Source: Candidatus Pollutiaquabacter sp.
Lineage (GTDB): Bacteria > Bacteroidota > Bacteroidia > AKYH767-A > 2013-40CM-41-45
Length of the DNA: 34,567 bases
Assembly (NCBI GenBank): GCA_947465495.1
Contig: CANIAS010000025.1
Coordinates: 1 to 34,567, forward strand
Reading direction: 5' to 3'
Position 1 is the stretch's first letter. The number at the start of each line of letters is the position of its first letter. The notes under the pieces are model-generated. The model saw nothing but the letters and a program-made list of their open reading frames with translations. It was not told the DNA's origin and did not search any database. Made by a program: the position numbers and the translations under genes. Shown here piece after piece: positions 32,370 through 34,567 of the stretch.

Positions 32370-32448
32370 TTTATCAGACGACTTGTCAGTGTGCGCCCTA
32401 CTGGCACCATAATTGACATTTTTTCAAAGAAATCTAAGGAACTTATCC

Positions 32449-34515
32449 ATGAGTGAGGAGACTAAAAAAGATCCACGCAACGAGTCGCCGAAAGGCTCCG
32501 GAAGGAAGAATTTTCCCAACGCACCTCGTTTTAAATTCAATTTTTACTGGCTATATGGTATTTTAATTGTCGTACTGCTTATCACCCAGTTCTTCTCCTG
32601 GGGCGGTGGCGAACGAAAAACGACCATCGACAACTTCGAAAAGAACATGTTGATGACGCACGATGTAGACAAAATAGTTGTCACCAACGATGTGGCACAC
32701 ATTTACATCAAACGCGATAAGCTTAAGGAAGAAAAGTACAAAGATATTCGCTTAAAAACCTGGGGCGATGTCGAAAACCCTGGACCTCACTATTACTTGA
32801 ATACTGGTCCCTCAGAAATTTTTTCTAAGAAAGTAGAAGAAGCTCAGAAAGATTTCTTGCCGGAAGAAAAAATATCCATCGACTACGAAGCCGACAACAG
32901 TTCCTTTTGGGACATATTTCTTTCATACCTATTACCCATTGGCTTCTTCGCACTGATATGGATTTTCATGATGCGGCGCATGGGCGGCGGTGGCGGCGGT
33001 AGCCAGGTCTTCAACATTGGAAAATCCAAAGCGCAATTATTCGACAAGGAGCTTCAGGTGAAGATTACATTTAATGATGTGGCAGGACTTGAAGAAGCGA
33101 AAGTCGAAGTAATGGAAATTGTAGACTTTCTGAAGAATCCCAAGAAATACACCTCGTTGGGCGGAAAAATCCCGCGTGGCGCATTGTTAGTCGGTCCTCC
33201 AGGTACTGGAAAAACCTTGTTGGCAAAGGCCATGGCTGGTGAAGCGCAGGTTCCTTTCTTCTCTCTCTCCGGATCTGACTTCGTAGAAATGTTCGTAGGT
33301 GTTGGCGCATCACGTGTTCGCGACCTTTTCCGTCAAGCCAAAGAGAAAGCACCTTGCATCATCTTCATTGATGAAGTTGATGCTATCGGCCGTGCACGAG
33401 GCAAATCGCCTTCTTTCAGCTCGAACGATGAGCGTGAAAGCACACTCAATCAACTCCTCACGGAGATGGACGGATTCGGCAGTAACTCTGGCGTTATCGT
33501 CATTGCAGCTACAAATCGCGCCGATATCCTGGACCGCGCTTTGTTGCGTCCAGGACGATTTGACCGTCAAATTTATGTAGAGTTACCGGATTTGAACGGG
33601 CGTAAATCCATTTTCAATGTACACTTGAAGCCACTTAAAATCAACGATACACTCGACATTGATTTCTTGGCTCGTCAGACACCCGGTTTCTCCGGAGCCG
33701 ATATTGCCAACGTTTGTAACGAGGCCGCCTTGATTGCAGCGCGGAAGAATAAACTACTAATTGAAAAGCAAGATTTCCTGGACGCTATTGACCGAATCAT
33801 TGGCGGATTAGAAAAGAAAAACAAAATCATTACGCCGCAGGAGAAAGAAGTAATTGCTTTTCATGAAGCAGGACACGCCGCTGTTAGTTGGTTATTAGAA
33901 CATGCTCATCCGTTGGTGAAAGTTACCATCGTACCTCGTGGAAATTCCTTAGGAGCCGCCTGGTATTTACCGGATGAACGTCAGATCACCACGCGAGACC
34001 AATTGCTGGACGAAATCTGTGCAGCCTTGGGAGGCCGCGCTGCTGAATTCGTTGTCTTTGGAAAAATCTCTACCGGCGCCTTAAGCGACCTTGAAAAAAT
34101 CACCAAGCAGGCGTATGCGATGGTTTCCATTTACGGATTGAACGATAAGATTGGCAACATTTCTTTCTACGACTCTTCCGGTCAGCAGGAATACACCTTT
34201 GGGAAGCCATACAGTGAACAAACGGCTCAAATCATCGATCAGGAAGTCAAAAAGCTGATTGACGAATCATATGTTCGTACCACGGAACTACTTCGAAACA
34301 ATAAGGAGCGATTAACACGCCTTGCCAATCGCTTACTGGAGAAAGAAGTCATCTTCAAAGAAGACCTTGAGCAAATTTTCGGCAAACGCCAGTGGGCGGA
34401 TCGCGAATTCCCTCCGCTACCTCCAGTACAGGCATTACCTGCCGCCAATGAAAATGGCGCCATCGTCGAAACTACTACGGAGCCGACACCAGATACTACT
34501 CCATCCAACAACTAA
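32449..34515 (+). CDS. ftsH: ATP-dependent zinc metalloprotease FtsH
   Basis: This hexameric inner-membrane AAA protease of about 688 residues degrades misfolded membrane proteins and regulatory targets. It has TM1 ([16 protein letters not shown], about 32-47), a periplasmic domain, and TM2 ([15 protein letters not shown], about 161-175) followed by a Gly-rich linker. The AAA domain has Walker A GPPGTGKT (249-256), Walker [10 protein letters not shown], and the second region of homology [20 protein letters not shown]. The zinc protease motif is HEAGH (472-476). The C-terminal tail is Pro/Thr-rich. A TTG at 32413 extends the frame by 12 residues, but ATG 32449 has the better ribosome-binding site. 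It follows rsfS and ends at a strong terminator. Confidence 0.97.
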   Translation: MSEETKKDPRNESPKGSGRKNFPNAPRFKFNFYWLYGILIVVLLITQFFSWGGGERKTTIDNFEKNMLMTHDVDKIVVTNDVAHIYIKRDKLKEEKYKDIRLKTWGDVENPGPHYYLNTGPSEIFSKKVEEAQKDFLPEEKISIDYEADNSSFWDIFLSYLLPIGFFALIWIFMMRRMGGGGGGSQVFNIGKSKAQLFDKELQVKITFNDVAGLEEAKVEVMEIVDFLKNPKKYTSLGGKIPRGALLVGPPGTGKTLLAKAMAGEAQVPFFSLSGSDFVEMFVGVGASRVRDLFRQAKEKAPCIIFIDEVDAIGRARGKSPSFSSNDERESTLNQLLTEMDGFGSNSGVIVIAATNRADILDRALLRPGRFDRQIYVELPDLNGRKSIFNVHLKPLKINDTLDIDFLARQTPGFSGADIANVCNEAALIAARKNKLLIEKQDFLDAIDRIIGGLEKKNKIITPQEKEVIAFHEAGHAAVSWLLEHAHPLVKVTIVPRGNSLGAAWYLPDERQITTRDQLLDEICAALGGRAAEFVVFGKISTGALSDLEKITKQAYAMVSIYGLNDKIGNISFYDSSGQQEYTFGKPYSEQTAQIIDQEVKKLIDESYVRTTELLRNNKERLTRLANRLLEKEVIFKEDLEQIFGKRQWADREFPPLPPVQALPAANENGAIVETTTEPTPDTTPSNN

Positions 34516-34518
34516 TTC

Positions 34519-34545
34519 AAAGGGCCGGGCAACCGGCCCTTTTTC
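34519..34545 (+). terminator. Rho-independent terminator after ftsH
   Basis: The perfect 10-bp stem AAAGGGCCGG / CCGGCCCTTT is closed by a GCAA tetraloop and followed by TTC. It is a strong intrinsic terminator immediately after the ftsH stop codon. Confidence 0.92.
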
Positions 34546-34567
34546 ATGTTTAACTGCCATCAAATAA

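Overview
The window looks like chromosomal DNA from a member of the Bacteroidota. The evidence is: many promoters with the Bacteroidota sigma-A pattern (-7 element TAnnTTTG, and a recurrent TAnnTTCG form, with TTG/TTTG about 18-20 nt upstream in the clear cases); weak Shine-Dalgarno signals; atpD-atpC standing apart from the other ATP synthase genes; Bacteroidota-type families (DUF3822, Wza-like lipoprotein with a C-terminal membrane segment, TonB-dependent receptor with a carboxypeptidase-regulatory domain, short AtpC, bacterial GGGP synthase); and the conserved run DUF3822-rsmD-coaD-NUDIX-pyrE-SRPBCC-birA-rsfS-ftsH. Genus cannot be read from the sequence. There is no phage, IS element, CRISPR array or rRNA, and no gene-free gap longer than about 265 bases.

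Layout. 1-5.6 kb: anmK (peptidoglycan recycling), then an acyl-CoA dehydrogenase followed 8 nt later by a Wza-like export lipoprotein and a Wzc-like tyrosine autokinase. 5.6-9.1 kb: murF on the minus strand, then atpD-atpC with a large inverted repeat between them. 9.1-13.2 kb: a TM2-domain/DUF2752 membrane protein pair, a secreted S8 protease and adenine deaminase. 13.2-17.1 kb: S-adenosylhomocysteinase, a phosphopantetheinyl transferase, an archaeal-type prenylglyceryl phosphate synthase and an AraC-family regulator. 17.2-21.6 kb: a probable vitamin locus with a PnuC transporter fused to a NadR-like kinase, a small outer-membrane-type protein, and a TPP riboswitch ahead of a TonB-dependent receptor. 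21.6-26.5 kb: LRR protein and ribF (minus strand), icd, a GH3-family enzyme and tRNA-Val(GAC). 26.6-34.6 kb: a LysE exporter and the conserved housekeeping run ending in ftsH and its terminator.

How the genes fit together. Most are ordinary core metabolism: cell wall (anmK, murF), energy (atpDC, icd), cofactors (ribF, coaD, birA, PPTase, the thiamine/NAD-type locus), nucleotides (ade, pyrE), methyl cycle (ahcY), translation (rsmD, rsfS, tRNA-Val) and proteolysis (ftsH). The points most worth following are the PnuC-kinase fusion beside a thiamine-regulated receptor, the cluster of genes whose -7 element ends only 4-6 nt before the start codon (probable leaderless mRNAs), the atpD/atpC inverted repeat, the shared TCYGCGL motif in the TM2/DUF2752 pair, and an S8 protease with Thr at the oxyanion-hole position. 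No wholly new multigene system was evident.
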